From Burkholderia sp. PAMC 26561 (GTDB lineage Bacteria; Pseudomonadota; Gammaproteobacteria; Burkholderiales; Burkholderiaceae): a stretch of 64,000 nt of DNA. The notes below the pieces were generated by a model that made no database searches, had not been told where the DNA came from, and was given only the letters and a program-made list of their open reading frames with translations. The DNA is taken from NCBI RefSeq assembly GCF_001557535.2, contig NZ_CP014306.1, forward strand, positions 2,852,001 to 2,916,000, given 5' to 3'. Made by a program: the position numbers and the translations under genes. Below, in pieces: positions 31,409-41,323 of this stretch; the first letter of the stretch is position 1; the number at the start of each line of letters is the position of its first letter.

Positions 31409-32416
31409 ATGTCCGAAAACGCCGCAATCAATCGTCAGGTTCTGCTTGTCTCACGCCCGCAAGGCGCGGCAAGCGTAGATAACTTCAAGCTCGTCGAGAC
31501 GCCCCTTGCACCGCTGGCCGACGGTCAGCTACGCGTGCGCAACCACTACCTTTCACTCGATCCCTACATGCGCGGCCGAATGGACGATTCGAAATCGTAT
31601 GCCGCGTCGCAACCGCTCAACGAAGTGATGATCGGCGGAACCGTGGGCGAGGTGGTGGAATCGAAGAATCCGAAGTTTGCAGTCGGTGACAAGGTCGTCG
31701 GAACCTATGGCTGGCAGGAATTCGGCACGTCGGACGGCAAGGGTCTGCGCAAGGTCGACGATACCCATATTCCGCTTTCAGCCTATCTCGGCCCGGTCGG
31801 CATGCCCGGCGTGACGGCGTGGCTTGGGCTGAACAAGATCATCGAACCGAAGGCGGGTGAGACGGTGCTCGTCAGCGCGGCGAGCGGCGCGGTGGGCAGC
31901 GTGGTCGGCCAGTTGGCGAAGGCGGCGGGCTGCCGGGCGGTGGGCATCGCGGGGGGTGCAGACAAGTGCCGGTACGTGACCGAGACGCTCGGCTTCGATG
32001 CGTGCGTCGATTACAAGGCTGGCAACCTGTATGAGGACCTGAAGGCGGCCTTGCCGAATGGGGTCGACGGTTATTTCGAGAACGTCGGCGGGGAAGTGCT
32101 CGACGCCGTGTTGCCGCGCATGAACGCGTTCGGCCGTATCGCGTTGTGCGGGATGGTCGCGACCTACGACGGCTCGCCCATGCCGCTCAAGAAACCTTCG
32201 CTATTGCTCACACAACGGCTGAAGGTCCAGGGCTTTATCGTGAGTGAGTCGCCGGAAGTGTGGCCCGAAGCGCTCGCTCAGCTCGGGGGCCTCGTCGCGC
32301 AGAAAAAGCTGCAGTATCGTGAAAGCATCGCGCAAGGGCTCGAGAACGCGCCCGAAGCGTTTCTCGGCTTGCTCAAGGGCAAGAACTTCGGCAAACAGCT
32401 CGTCAAGCTGATCTGA
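31409..32416 (+). CDS. NADP-dependent oxidoreductase (CurA / MDR family)
   Basis: Zinc-independent medium-chain dehydrogenase/reductase, 335 aa, start after AGGAGTATCACG. The leukotriene B4 dehydrogenase/curcumin reductase pattern is visible: RNHYLSLDPYMRGRM near the N-terminus, YLGPVGMPGVTAWLGL, and the NADP motif VSAASGAVGSVVGQLAKAAGC. Reduces carbon-carbon double bonds of enones with NADPH (family knowledge). Its neighbours on both sides are lipid- or ketone-related enzymes. Confidence 0.92.
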   Translation: MSENAAINRQVLLVSRPQGAASVDNFKLVETPLAPLADGQLRVRNHYLSLDPYMRGRMDDSKSYAASQPLNEVMIGGTVGEVVESKNPKFAVGDKVVGTYGWQEFGTSDGKGLRKVDDTHIPLSAYLGPVGMPGVTAWLGLNKIIEPKAGETVLVSAASGAVGSVVGQLAKAAGCRAVGIAGGADKCRYVTETLGFDACVDYKAGNLYEDLKAALPNGVDGYFENVGGEVLDAVLPRMNAFGRIALCGMVATYDGSPMPLKKPSLLLTQRLKVQGFIVSESPEVWPEALAQLGGLVAQKKLQYRESIAQGLENAPEAFLGLLKGKNFGKQLVKLI

Positions 32417-32444
32417 GGCCGGGTGCACATCGAAGGGAGACACA

Positions 32445-33314
32445 GTGGATCAGTTCGACGGCAAGGTAGCGGTGATCACGGGCGCGGGCAGCGGCTTTGG
32501 CCGTGAGTTCGCGCTGAAGGGCGCGGCGCTCGGCATGAAGCTCGCACTCGCAGATATCGATGTCAAAGGCCTCACGGAAACCGTCGAGATGGCCTGTGCG
32601 TTGGGCGCGCAAGCGCTGGGCGTGCCGACAGACGTCTCCGATGCAAACCAGGTCGACGCCCTGGCACGCATGACCATGGACACGTATGACGCCGTGCACT
32701 TGTTGTTCAACAACGCGGGCGTCGGTGCAGGCGGATTCGTGTGGGAAAACAGTGCGAACGACTGGGCTTGGGTGTTCGGCGTCAACGTAATGGGCGTGGC
32801 GAACGGCGTGCGTGCGTTCACGCCGTTGATGCTCGCGCAGAACGAACCGGCGCATATCGTCAACACGGCGTCTGTCGCGGGTTTGTTGTCCGCGCCCGCA
32901 ATGGGCGTGTACAACGCATCGAAGCACGCGGTCGTCGCATTGACCGAGACGCTTTATCACGACCTGAAGATCGTCGGCGCTCCCGTGGATTGTTCATTGT
33001 TGTGTCCGGCGTTCGTACCCACAGGAATCGCTCAGGCCGAGCGTGCGCGGCCTGAGGAATTGCGTAACGAAGAGCCCATGACGCCATCGCAAACCATGGC
33101 AGTCAAGCAGCTCACGAAAGCGGTAGAAGGCGGCAAGCTGAGTGCAAAAGAGGTGGCGGAAATCACCTTTGACGCCGTGCGCCAACGCCGTTTTTACGTG
33201 CTGACGCATCCGAAGATCCTGGCGTCGGTGCAACTGCGCTTCGACGATGTCGCGCAAATGCGCAACCCGACCGATCCGCTTTCGCTGAAGCCCGAGGTGA
33301 GAGGGCGGCCTTGA
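32445..33314 (+). CDS. SDR family oxidoreductase
   Basis: Classical short-chain dehydrogenase, 289 aa, GTG start preceded by AAGGGAGA. Nucleotide motif VITGAGSGFGREF at residues 10-22, NNAGVGAGG after strand 4, catalytic Ser in NTASVAG and the Tyr/Lys pair in YNASKHA. C-terminal extension of about 40 residues (QLRFDDVAQMRNPTDPLSL) is typical of the group found beside fatty-acid genes. Substrate unknown, NAD(P)-dependent. Confidence 0.92.
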   Translation: MDQFDGKVAVITGAGSGFGREFALKGAALGMKLALADIDVKGLTETVEMACALGAQALGVPTDVSDANQVDALARMTMDTYDAVHLLFNNAGVGAGGFVWENSANDWAWVFGVNVMGVANGVRAFTPLMLAQNEPAHIVNTASVAGLLSAPAMGVYNASKHAVVALTETLYHDLKIVGAPVDCSLLCPAFVPTGIAQAERARPEELRNEEPMTPSQTMAVKQLTKAVEGGKLSAKEVAEITFDAVRQRRFYVLTHPKILASVQLRFDDVAQMRNPTDPLSLKPEVRGRP

Positions 33315-33360
33315 GCACCGATGTGTCATCATCGCGAGCTTTTACCGCCATCCTTTTCCC

Positions 33361-34323
33361 ATGCCGCTGAATCCTGCCATTGCCCAGGTCCTCGAACTGA
33401 TCGCGAAGGCGAAGCGGCCGCCGTTTCATACGCTGAGCGCTGCCGCAGCGCGGGCATCGTATGAACGCAGCGCCCTGATCATCGATATCGCGCCGGCACC
33501 CATGTTCGATATCCAGGATCTGGCTATTCCCGCGCGAGACGGCGCGTCCATTCGCGCGCGGCTTTTTCATCCGGTCGAACCGGCGTGGACCTCCCCGGTG
33601 CCGACGCTCGTCTATTTCCACGGCGGCGGTTTCGTGGTGGGGAGCATCGATACCCATGCGGCCCTGTGCCGGCGTCTCGCAGCAGATTCGGGGTGCGCGG
33701 TGGTATCGGTCGATTACCGGCTCGCCCCTGAGCACACGTTCCCGACCGCCGTCCACGATGCCTTCGATGCCCTCACGTGGCTCCACGCACAGGCCTCATC
33801 GTTCGGGCTCGACAGCGCGCGTTTCGCCATTGGCGGCGACAGCGCTGGCGGCACACTCGCCACGGTCTGCGCGGTACTCGCCCGCGATGCGGGTATCGCG
33901 TTGCGCCTGCAGTTGCTGATCTATCCCGGCGTCAGCGCGCGTCAGGACACGCCGTCGTACGCGCAATTCGCGGAAGGTCACGTCCTGACGGCGAAAACGG
34001 TCAAATGGTTCTTCGAGCATTATCTGCGCGAAGAAAAGGACCGCGACGACTGGCGTTTCGCGCCCCTGGATGCGCGAGGACCGATGCCATCGTTTGAAGG
34101 AATTGCACCCGCGTGGATCGCCGCTGCCGATCACGACCCGCTCTTCGATGAAAACGTCGCCTACGCGGCGAAACTCGAACGCGAGCACGTGCCCGTCGAA
34201 CTGGTCCGCTACGAAGGCATGACGCACGAGTTCTTCAAGATGGGCGGACTGGTGCCGGACGTCGCGAAAGCGCATGCCGACGCGGCGAGTGCGTTGCGTC
34301 GTTATCTCGACGTCGAAAGTTGA
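33361..34323 (+). CDS. Alpha/beta hydrolase (HSL/acetyl-esterase type)
   Basis: Esterase of the hormone-sensitive-lipase family IV, 320 aa. Oxyanion motif HGGGFVVGS at about 87-95, nucleophile Ser in GGDSAGG at about 159, the Asp in AADHDPLFDE and the His in GMTHEFFKMGG near the C-terminus. Its stop codon abuts the stop of the convergent NRDE gene (34323/34324). Cytosolic, no signal peptide. Likely cleaves short-chain esters; last gene of the plus-strand metabolic block. Confidence 0.93.
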   Translation: MPLNPAIAQVLELIAKAKRPPFHTLSAAAARASYERSALIIDIAPAPMFDIQDLAIPARDGASIRARLFHPVEPAWTSPVPTLVYFHGGGFVVGSIDTHAALCRRLAADSGCAVVSVDYRLAPEHTFPTAVHDAFDALTWLHAQASSFGLDSARFAIGGDSAGGTLATVCAVLARDAGIALRLQLLIYPGVSARQDTPSYAQFAEGHVLTAKTVKWFFEHYLREEKDRDDWRFAPLDARGPMPSFEGIAPAWIAAADHDPLFDENVAYAAKLEREHVPVELVRYEGMTHEFFKMGGLVPDVAKAHADAASALRRYLDVES

Positions 34324-35154
34324 TCAGCGGGCGATCACAAACGCGTCGCTGATCTCAAAGTTGCCGGGGCGAACGATCTTGTGTGAACCGTCGTCGTCGC
34401 TGAGTTCCTTGATTTGCAGCTCGAGTTGATCGCCTGCAGATGAAACACGCAGCGCCGTCGTGCTCCGCGTCCCATACCCATCCGACTCGATAAACGCCGC
34501 CGACAACACGCGTTCGCGTTCAAGCGAAAGGCCGGTCGAGGGCAGCAGGGCGTCATCGGCAATATGCGGGTTTCGCATCGTCCCGATCAGCAGATCCAGC
34601 GATGGCTGAACCCGGTCTCCGGTGTGAACGAGATCGCGAAGCGCATCGCGTTGGGCGACGAGCTTTGGCCACGGCGTATTCAGCAAGCTGTTCGATAAAC
34701 CATGGATACCGGCCTCAAGGCGTGCGGGCGGCGCATCGGCGCGATTGCCGTACCACGCCAGTTCGCGCCGCGTGAAGTCGCCGACAATCAGGTTGAAGCC
34801 GTTGTACAGATGCCCGTTGCGGGCGACGTCGTCCAGATAAGCGAGCGGCGCGGCGATTTCTCCCGACAAGAAATTACTGACGAGCGTACCGCGGGTGGGC
34901 GCGCCAGGCCGCACCTCGGTCGGCGCCCGATAGTTCGTCAATGCAGCAAACCGGCCATCGCGTGTCACGCCCAGCCATGTCCCGCCGCCCGTGAGGTCGC
35001 GTCCGGCGAGCATGCCCGGCGCGTCCTTCCACCAATGCATCGGCTGGGTTTCGCGGCTGTAGAACTCATCGCGATTGGCGGCGAGCCTGAGCATCGGGCG
35101 ATTCGATGCCGAAGGCCCCGCTTCCGGCTGCCAATCGAAGACGATCAGGCACAT
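34324..35154 (-). CDS. NRDE/TANGO2 family protein
   Basis: 276-aa protein beginning MCLIVFDWQ, with the conserved LRLAANRDEFYSRET (the NRDE signature) and TGGGTWLGVTRDGRFAALTNYR. The family resembles N-terminal nucleophile amidohydrolases, and Cys2 is a possible nucleophile after Met removal. Its molecular role in bacteria is not settled; eukaryotic TANGO2 is linked to lipid or heme handling. It lies seven bases after ygfZ on the same strand, so it is co-transcribed with it. Confidence 0.92.
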   Translation of the reverse strand: MCLIVFDWQPEAGPSASNRPMLRLAANRDEFYSRETQPMHWWKDAPGMLAGRDLTGGGTWLGVTRDGRFAALTNYRAPTEVRPGAPTRGTLVSNFLSGEIAAPLAYLDDVARNGHLYNGFNLIVGDFTRRELAWYGNRADAPPARLEAGIHGLSNSLLNTPWPKLVAQRDALRDLVHTGDRVQPSLDLLIGTMRNPHIADDALLPSTGLSLERERVLSAAFIESDGYGTRSTTALRVSSAGDQLELQIKELSDDDGSHKIVRPGNFEISDAFVIAR

Positions 35155-35161
35155 GAGCGCC

Positions 35162-36148
35162 TCAGACTTCTGTGGGGAAGGCGTACGGCAGCGGCGAGAA
35201 CTTCAGCACGGGACCATCCGCCGCGCCCACATGCACCGATCCCTGTTCCAGCGCCGCAAGCTTGATTTCCACGAGCGCATCCACGCCGCCATCGGGCGCG
35301 CTCGCTACGTTGACCACGAGGCCGCAGGGCTGGCCGGGGTCGTCGGAGTGGAACAGTTCGTCGCCGGCTTTGGCCATTTCCGCATGCGCGAGCGATGTGC
35401 GCCGCTTGATCGTGCCGCGATACTGGCTGCGCGCGACCACTTCCTGACCCGGATAACAGCCTTTCTTGAAGTTGACGCCGCCGAGCACGTCGAAGTTGAC
35501 CATTTGCGGGACGAACTGCTCGGACACCGGCTGTGTGATGCGCGGTTCGCCCGCGTGAATGTCGAGCCAGTCCCACACTTCGGCGCTCGCGCGAGTCAGT
35601 TTCTTTTCCAGCGCGGCGAGATGCGAATCGACTTCTGCCTTCGGGCCGACCCACAGGAAACGCGGACGGCCGGCGGCATCGGGTACGCGGATCAGCGAAC
35701 CGAGCGGACCGTCCACTTTCACGTGCACGCCGTCAGGCATGGCATCGAAGAGATGGGACAGCGCGTCGCGCACGTCGCCTGCAAAACCGACGGCGGTCAG
35801 CGCCGGAGTGGCATCCGCCAGCTTGGCTTTTGCGCGCATCACGAACATGGACAACCGCTTCTGCACGGTGGCCTGCAAGTCGGCGGCGATCATCAAACGC
35901 ACTGCGTCCCCGGCACGCCACATCAGGAATGACGCCATCAAGCGGCCTTTCGGCGAGCAATACCCCGCCAGACGCGCCGTCGATGCATCCAGGTGCTGGA
36001 CGTCGTTCGTCAGTTGCGTGTGAAGAAAGGCGGCGGCGTCGTCGCCGGTAGTATCGATGAAACCAAACTGCGTGAGCGGCGCGAAAATTCCGCCGCTGAG
36101 CACAGCCTTGAAAGGAGAAGCAGCGGGTGTACCGGTCGAAGAATTCAT
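35162..36148 (-). CDS. ygfZ: Folate-binding protein YgfZ (Fe-S cluster maturation)
   Basis: Folate-dependent factor for repair or assembly of iron-sulfur enzymes (IBA57 relative), 328 aa from ATG 36148; an extension to 36175 is rejected. The family hallmark KKGCYPGQEVVARSQYRG, with the invariant Cys, is at about 228-245. The N-terminal segment FGFIDTTGDDAAAFLHTQLTNDV and CSPKGRLMASFLMWR are typical of aminomethyltransferase-like folds. First gene of a two-gene operon with the NRDE protein; divergent from mltG. Confidence 0.94.
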   Translation of the reverse strand: MNSSTGTPAASPFKAVLSGGIFAPLTQFGFIDTTGDDAAAFLHTQLTNDVQHLDASTARLAGYCSPKGRLMASFLMWRAGDAVRLMIAADLQATVQKRLSMFVMRAKAKLADATPALTAVGFAGDVRDALSHLFDAMPDGVHVKVDGPLGSLIRVPDAAGRPRFLWVGPKAEVDSHLAALEKKLTRASAEVWDWLDIHAGEPRITQPVSEQFVPQMVNFDVLGGVNFKKGCYPGQEVVARSQYRGTIKRRTSLAHAEMAKAGDELFHSDDPGQPCGLVVNVASAPDGGVDALVEIKLAALEQGSVHVGAADGPVLKFSPLPYAFPTEV

Positions 36149-36209
36149 GGACCTGACTTGGACGATGGCGAACAAGTATTATATGGGTCTTACCTAGAGC
36201 GTGTTTCGC

Positions 36210-37226
36210 ATGTCCCTTTTGAAGAAATGTCTGGTCGCGGCGGTCGTCGCGGTCGTGGTTGCCGGTGCGCTCGTCGCGGGCATGTTCAAGTGGGCGAATA
36301 GCCCGGTCGACCTGGCCTCGCCCGAACTCGACATCACCATCAAGTCCCACAGTACGCTGAAAAGCGTGAGCACCCAGCTCGATCGCGGCGGCGCCCATAT
36401 GCGCCCCGAGCTGTTCGTGCTGATGACGCGCGTGCTCGGCCTGTCGTCGCAGTTGAAATCCGGCAATTACGCGTTCAAGGAAGGCGTCACGCCCTACGAG
36501 ATGCTGCAAAAAATCGCGCGTGGCGACGTGAACGAATACGTGGCGACGATCATCGAAGGGTGGACGTTCCAGAAAATGCGCAACGAGCTGGACGGCAATC
36601 CGGCGCTCCAGCACGACACCGCGGGCATGACGGATACCGATCTGCTGAAGGCCATCGGCGCGCCGGACGACGTGATTGCGAAGGCGACGGCGGAGGGTCT
36701 GTTTTTCCCCGACACCTACCTCTTCGATAAAGGCACGAGCGACATCGCCGTCTACAAACGTGCGTACAAACTGATGCAGATGCGCCTGACGGAAGCCTGG
36801 AACACGCGTGCACAGAACCTGCCGTACAAGACGCCGTATGACGCGCTGATCATGGCGTCGATCGTGGAGAAGGAAACCGGGCGCGCCGCCGACCGGCCAT
36901 TGGTCGCGGCCGTGTTTGCGAACCGGCTGCGCATCAACATGCCTTTGCAGACCGACCCGTCAGTGATCTACGGCCTGGGCCCGGCTTACGGCGGCCGGCT
37001 CAAGAAGAAAGATTTACAAACCGACACTCCGTACAATACCTACACGCGCATGGGCCTGCCGCCCGGTCCGATCGCCTTGCCCGGCGTCGCGGCGCTGGCA
37101 GCGACGGTCAACCCTGCGTCGAGCAGCGCGCTGTATTTCGTGTCGCGCGGCGACGGCAGCAGCTTCTTTTCAGACAATCTCGGCGACCACAATCGGGCCG
37201 TCGACAAGTACATCCGGGGACAATGA
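36210..37226 (+). CDS. mltG: Endolytic murein transglycosylase MltG
   Basis: Membrane-bound lytic transglycosylase that cuts nascent glycan strands, 338 aa from ATG 36210. N-terminal membrane helix ([20 protein letters not shown], about residues 7-26). LysM-like YceG region [22 protein letters not shown], then the catalytic Glu E220 in [12 protein letters not shown]-terminal motif [20 protein letters not shown] is invariant in the family. Stop overlaps the start of tmk (ATGA), as in many Gram-negatives. Confidence 0.96.
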   Translation: MSLLKKCLVAAVVAVVVAGALVAGMFKWANSPVDLASPELDITIKSHSTLKSVSTQLDRGGAHMRPELFVLMTRVLGLSSQLKSGNYAFKEGVTPYEMLQKIARGDVNEYVATIIEGWTFQKMRNELDGNPALQHDTAGMTDTDLLKAIGAPDDVIAKATAEGLFFPDTYLFDKGTSDIAVYKRAYKLMQMRLTEAWNTRAQNLPYKTPYDALIMASIVEKETGRAADRPLVAAVFANRLRINMPLQTDPSVIYGLGPAYGGRLKKKDLQTDTPYNTYTRMGLPPGPIALPGVAALAATVNPASSSALYFVSRGDGSSFFSDNLGDHNRAVDKYIRGQ

Positions 37227-37846
37227 TGGTGCGCGGCAAATTCATCACGTTTGAAGGCATCGACGGGGCGGGTAAGACAACGCACCTCGGGTGGTTCCGC
37301 GAACGTCTGGAAGCGAAGATCGCATCGGCCGGCCACTCGGTCGTGATGACGCGCGAACCCGGCGGCACGGCGCTCGGCGAAAGCCTGCGGGAATTGCTTC
37401 TCAACCAGCCGATGGACCTCGAAACCGAGGCGCTGCTGATGTTCGCTGCGCGCCGGGAGCATCTGGCGCTTGTGATCGAGCCGGCGCTGGCGCGCGGCGA
37501 CTGGGTGCTGTCGGATCGATTTTCCGATGCCACCTTTGCGTATCAGGGCGGCGGCCGGGGTCTGCCGCGCGACAAGCTCGAAGCACTGGAGCGTTGGGTG
37601 CAGGGCGGATTTCAACCGGATTTGACCGTACTTTTCGATGTCCCGACGAACGTGGCCAGCGAACGCCGGGGCGCGGTACGTGCGCCGGACAAGTTCGAGA
37701 GCGAGTCCGATTCGTTCTTTGCGCGTACGAGAGCCGAGTATCTGCGTCGGGCGGCGGAATCACCAGGCCGGTTCGTGGTAATCGATGCAACACGGTCGGT
37801 CGCAGATATTCAGAAAAAACTTGAGGAAGTCGTTTCAAGCATCTGA
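37223..37846 (+). CDS. tmk: Thymidylate kinase
   Basis: Phosphorylates dTMP to dTDP, cytosolic, 207 aa. P-loop [11 protein letters not shown] at residues 11-21, the DR(Y/F)xxS motif [19 protein letters not shown] and the LID region downstream are present. Translationally coupled to mltG. Two ATGs are possible (37223 and 37226); the downstream gene holB follows after an 83-bp AT-rich spacer. Confidence 0.97.
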   Translation: MMVRGKFITFEGIDGAGKTTHLGWFRERLEAKIASAGHSVVMTREPGGTALGESLRELLLNQPMDLETEALLMFAARREHLALVIEPALARGDWVLSDRFSDATFAYQGGGRGLPRDKLEALERWVQGGFQPDLTVLFDVPTNVASERRGAVRAPDKFESESDSFFARTRAEYLRRAAESPGRFVVIDATRSVADIQKKLEEVVSSI

Positions 37847-37929
37847 TTTCAAAACGAATTTATGCAAGAAATAAAGTTAATTGTAATTTACAACAACGCA
37901 GCTTAAATTACTGATTTAAAAGACTTTTC
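37847..37929 (+). promoter_or_regulatory. AT-rich spacer with candidate holB promoter and palindrome
   Basis: This short spacer is strikingly AT-rich compared with the GC-rich flanks. It contains TTGTAA-T-TTACAA (37881-37893), a perfect inverted repeat. TTGTAA (37881-37886) with a 17-bp spacer to TAAATT (37904-37909) makes a plausible promoter for holB, overlapped by the repeat. No regulator is implied by adjacent genes. Confidence 0.45.
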
Positions 37930-38949
37930 ATGATCTATCCGTGGCAAACCGACGACTGGGCTCAACTTGAGCAACTGCGCGCAAGCTGGCCGCATGCGTT
38001 GTTGCTGCATGGGCGCGCGGGCATCGGGAAATTGCAGTTCGCGCAACATCTCGCACAGAGCCTTTTGTGCGAAGCACCGACTGCGACGCGGGAACCGTGC
38101 GGTCATTGCGTCGCTTGCCTCTGGTTTAGCCAGGGCAATCATCCTGATTATCGGGCGGTGCTTCCGGAAGCGCTCGCCGGCGAACTGATCAGCGACGAAA
38201 AGCCGGATGCCGATGAAGGCAAGAAAACCAAGGTGCCGAGCAAGGAGATCAAGATCGATCAAGTGCTCGGCCTGTCGAATTTCTTCAGCCTCGGCTCGCA
38301 CCGGGGCGGCGCGCGCGTCGTGATGATTTACCCCGCCGAATCCATCAACGTGTTTGCCGCGAACGCTTTGCTCAAGACGTTGGAAGAGCCTCCGGCGGGC
38401 GTTGTGTTTATCCTGGTGACGGCGCGTATCGACCGGTTGTTGCCGACGATCATCAGCCGATGCCGACAATGGCCGATGACCCTCCCGGCCGCCGAACCTT
38501 CCGTAGCCTGGCTCGCGCAGCAAGGCGTTCAGCAACCGGCGGCGCTGCTTGCGGAAGCGGGCGGTGCGCCACTGACTGCGCTGGCGCTCGCCAACGATGA
38601 AAACCGCGCCCTCCGTGATTTCGCGCTGGCGCAGTTGGCGGCGGGTCCCGGCTGCGATGCGTTTGCATGCGGTGAGAATCTGCAGAAACTGCCCGTTCCG
38701 ATGGTCCTCGGCTGGATGCAGCGCTGGCTCTACGATGTGCTGGCGCAGAAAACGGCGCGGCGGCCGCGGTATTTCCCGGCGGCATCGAAGGCCCTCGAAC
38801 GCTGCGCCGCGCAACTCGATGTGGACAGGTTTTCCCGCTATCAAAAGTCGGTGACGCGCCAGCGCGCGGTGGAGAATCATCCGCTCAACGCGCGGCTGGT
38901 TTTTGAAGAGCTGTTTCTGGGCTATCGCGACGTGTTCAACGCCGCCTGA
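37930..38949 (+). CDS. holB: DNA polymerase III subunit delta'
   Basis: Clamp-loader subunit of the replicative polymerase, 339 aa. N-terminal AAA+ fold with a degenerate P-loop (GRAGIGKLQFA, lacking the usual Thr/Ser), as expected for delta'. A zinc module is visible as CEAPTATREPCGHCVAC (four Cys). The AAA+ core EDANALLKTLEEP pattern appears as FAANALLKTLEEPP, and the sensor region as TIISRCRQWP. The insertion with Asp/Glu/Lys (ISDEKPDADEGKKTKVPSK) is longer than in E. coli. Genes mltG-tmk-holB are a conserved series. Confidence 0.95.
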   Translation: MIYPWQTDDWAQLEQLRASWPHALLLHGRAGIGKLQFAQHLAQSLLCEAPTATREPCGHCVACLWFSQGNHPDYRAVLPEALAGELISDEKPDADEGKKTKVPSKEIKIDQVLGLSNFFSLGSHRGGARVVMIYPAESINVFAANALLKTLEEPPAGVVFILVTARIDRLLPTIISRCRQWPMTLPAAEPSVAWLAQQGVQQPAALLAEAGGAPLTALALANDENRALRDFALAQLAAGPGCDAFACGENLQKLPVPMVLGWMQRWLYDVLAQKTARRPRYFPAASKALERCAAQLDVDRFSRYQKSVTRQRAVENHPLNARLVFEELFLGYRDVFNAA

Positions 38950-38997
38950 CTTGCCATTCACGTCCGTAAACATTCATTCGCAAAAGCAAAACGCACC

Positions 38998-39510
38998 ATG
39001 ACTCTCCGTTTCCGCGACGCGGTTCTCGATGATCTTCCCGGCATCGTGGCCATCTACAACTCCACGGTGCCCTCGCGGCTCGTGACGGCAGATCTGGAGC
39101 CGGTGACAGTCGAAAGCCGTCTCGCCTGGTTCCATGCTCACGGGCCGAACGCCCGGCCGCTTTGGGTCGTGGAGGAAAACGGCGCGATCGTCGCGTGGCT
39201 GAGCTTCTCCGATTTCTACGGACGTCCGGCTTATTTGCGCACGGCCGAAGTCAGCATCTATCTGCACGAGAAAACGCGCGGACGCGGCCTGGGAACGCAG
39301 TTGCTGGACGCGGCATTGGCACGCGCGCCGGAACTGGGTATCGATACGTTGCTGGGTTTCGTGTTCGGCCATAACGATCCGAGCCTGCGCCTGTTCCGCC
39401 GCTTCCAGTTCGACGTCTGGGGCACGCTGCCGCGTGTCGCGGTGCTGGACGGCATAGAGCGCGATCTCGTGATTCTCGGCCGCCGGCTGATCCCGCAATC
39501 CGCCGGCTAA
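38998..39510 (+). CDS. GNAT family N-acetyltransferase (phosphinothricin acetyltransferase-like)
   Basis: 170-aa acetyl-CoA dependent acetyltransferase. N-terminal [22 protein letters not shown] is typical of the Pat/YwnH group, then [13 protein letters not shown] and the acetyl-CoA loop [16 protein letters not shown]-terminal [26 protein letters not shown] is also family-like. Acts on small amino-group substrates; specificity cannot be told. Sits between holB and tatD with short spacers. Confidence 0.9.
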   Translation: MTLRFRDAVLDDLPGIVAIYNSTVPSRLVTADLEPVTVESRLAWFHAHGPNARPLWVVEENGAIVAWLSFSDFYGRPAYLRTAEVSIYLHEKTRGRGLGTQLLDAALARAPELGIDTLLGFVFGHNDPSLRLFRRFQFDVWGTLPRVAVLDGIERDLVILGRRLIPQSAG

Positions 39511-39544
39511 TCAAAGCCTTGTCGGAAATCACCACGGAACCACC

Positions 39545-40336
39545 ATGTTCGTCGATTCACATTGCCACATCAATTTCGAAGGTCTCGCCGACCGGCTGCC
39601 CGAAGTCCTCAGCAAGATGCACGAGCTGAAGGTGACGCACGCGCTGTGTGTATCGGTGGATCTGGAAACGCTGCCTTCGGTGCTCAAGATCGCGGAAGAA
39701 AACGAGCATATCTATGCATCGGTGGGCGTGCATCCGGATCACGAAGATGCGCAGGAGCCGAGCGTCCAGCAGCTCGTGGAACTGGCGCAGCATCCGAAAG
39801 TGGTCGCCATCGGCGAAACAGGACTGGATTACTACCGTCTGGAAGGGCGCAGCATCGCCGACATGGAATGGCAGCGTGAACGCTTTCGCACGCATATCCG
39901 GGCCGCCCACGAGACGGGCAAACCGCTGATCATCCACACACGGTCGTCGTGGGAAGACACGCTGCGGATCATGGCCGAGGAGCGTGCAAGCGTGCCGGGC
40001 GGCGTGATGCATTGTTTCACCGAGCCGTGGCACGTCGCCCAAGCCGCGCTCGAGCAGGATTTTTACATTTCGCTGTCAGGCATCGTCACGTTCAAGAGCG
40101 CGAAGGACGTGCAGGACGTCGCGCAACGCGTGCCGCTCGAGCGTTTGCTGATCGAAACGGACTCGCCGTATCTCGCGCCGGTGCCTTATCGTGGAAAGTC
40201 GAATGAACCTGCGTACGTAAGTTATGTCGGACGTTTCATCGCGCAGTTGCGTGAAATGCCGGAAGACGCGCTGGCAACCGCCACGACCCGCAATTTCTTC
40301 AAGCTCTTCAAGATTCCCGAGCCTGTCGAACACTAG
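39545..40336 (+). CDS. TatD family metal-dependent hydrolase (DNase)
   Basis: Amidohydrolase-fold nuclease, 263 aa. The metal-binding HxH is H6/H8 (DSHCHINF), Glu in AIGETGLDYYR, His in PLIIHTRSSWEDTLRIM, His in GVMHCFTEP, and the final Asp in LLIETDSPYLAPVPYRGK. These are all metal ligands of the family. Position after holB matches the conserved holB-tatD neighbourhood, YcfH-type. Confidence 0.95.
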   Translation: MFVDSHCHINFEGLADRLPEVLSKMHELKVTHALCVSVDLETLPSVLKIAEENEHIYASVGVHPDHEDAQEPSVQQLVELAQHPKVVAIGETGLDYYRLEGRSIADMEWQRERFRTHIRAAHETGKPLIIHTRSSWEDTLRIMAEERASVPGGVMHCFTEPWHVAQAALEQDFYISLSGIVTFKSAKDVQDVAQRVPLERLLIETDSPYLAPVPYRGKSNEPAYVSYVGRFIAQLREMPEDALATATTRNFFKLFKIPEPVEH

Positions 40337-40397
40337 GCTCGCCGGAAGCCTTCGACGCGAAAACTATTAGATTCAGCCAGTAATCCCCAAGGAACAC

Positions 40398-41165
40398 ATG
40401 CTCAAACTTTCGACGGATTCATTTTCGACATCTTTCAACCGCCAGACGGCCGCGCGCAGCAAGACGTGGCGCTCGCTGGTCACGGGCATCGTCCTGACGG
40501 CCGCAGCCATTGCTCAACCGGTTTTCGCGGCGCCTGAGGATTCCATGATCAAGGCGGTGAAATTCGACGATGTGTCGGCCGTCAAGAAGCTGTTGTCGCA
40601 AGGCATCGATCCGAATCTCGTCGATAACACCGGCGCGCCGCTGCTCGTGATCGCCGCACGCGAAAAGTCCGACAAGGTGGGCAAGCTGCTCGCCGAGAAT
40701 CCGAAGACCGATCTCGAGAAGCTCGACCCCGCCGGCGAAAACGCAATGATGCTGGCCGCGCTCAACGACGACCTCGATTTCGTGAACATGCTGATCTCGA
40801 AGGACGCGGAAGTGAACAAGAAGGGCTGGACGCCGTTGCACTACGCCGCGACCAACGGCAATGACGATGTGGTCAAGGTACTGCTCGACCATTCGGCGTA
40901 CATCGATTCGGGGTCACCCAACGGCACCACGCCACTGATGATGGCGGCGCGCGGCGGCCACCTGTCCACGGTGAAACTGCTGCTCGATGAAGGCGCCGAC
41001 TTGCGCGTGAAGAACCAGATCGGCCTGACTGCGGTGGACTTCGCGAAGCAGTATCACGAGAAGGACGTGGCGGAAGGCCTGGCGGCGCGGCTGGCGTCCA
41101 TGCAGGCGGCGGGCGCCGCGGGCGCATCCGGAACCCCGCAAACCGGTACAAACAGTGCAAAATGA
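40398..41165 (+). CDS. Exported ankyrin-repeat protein
   Basis: 255-aa protein with a signal peptide (VTGIVLTAAAIAQPVFA, cleavage near residue 45) and about five ankyrin repeats (roughly 48-225). Clear ones are TPLHYAATNGNDDVVKVLL and TPLMMAARGGHLSTVKLLL. The C-terminal tail is Ala/Gly/Thr-rich. Such repeats bind proteins, here in the periplasm; the partner is unknown. AAGGAACAC precedes ATG 40398. Downstream lies a Rap1a-like exported protein; a joint role is possible but unproved. Confidence 0.92.
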   Translation: MLKLSTDSFSTSFNRQTAARSKTWRSLVTGIVLTAAAIAQPVFAAPEDSMIKAVKFDDVSAVKKLLSQGIDPNLVDNTGAPLLVIAAREKSDKVGKLLAENPKTDLEKLDPAGENAMMLAALNDDLDFVNMLISKDAEVNKKGWTPLHYAATNGNDDVVKVLLDHSAYIDSGSPNGTTPLMMAARGGHLSTVKLLLDEGADLRVKNQIGLTAVDFAKQYHEKDVAEGLAARLASMQAAGAAGASGTPQTGTNSAK

Positions 41166-41323
41166 CGCACTCGCGAAGCGAGGCCGGAAAATCAAACCGG
41201 TTTCGCGCTCCGCAAAGCGTCATTATAAGAAATAGTCCAAACAAGCCGGGATCGAGCCAAAAGGCGCTGCAAGGCGCAGGGAGGGCCACACCCGGCGACC
41301 GCCAATCATAAAAAAGGATCATC

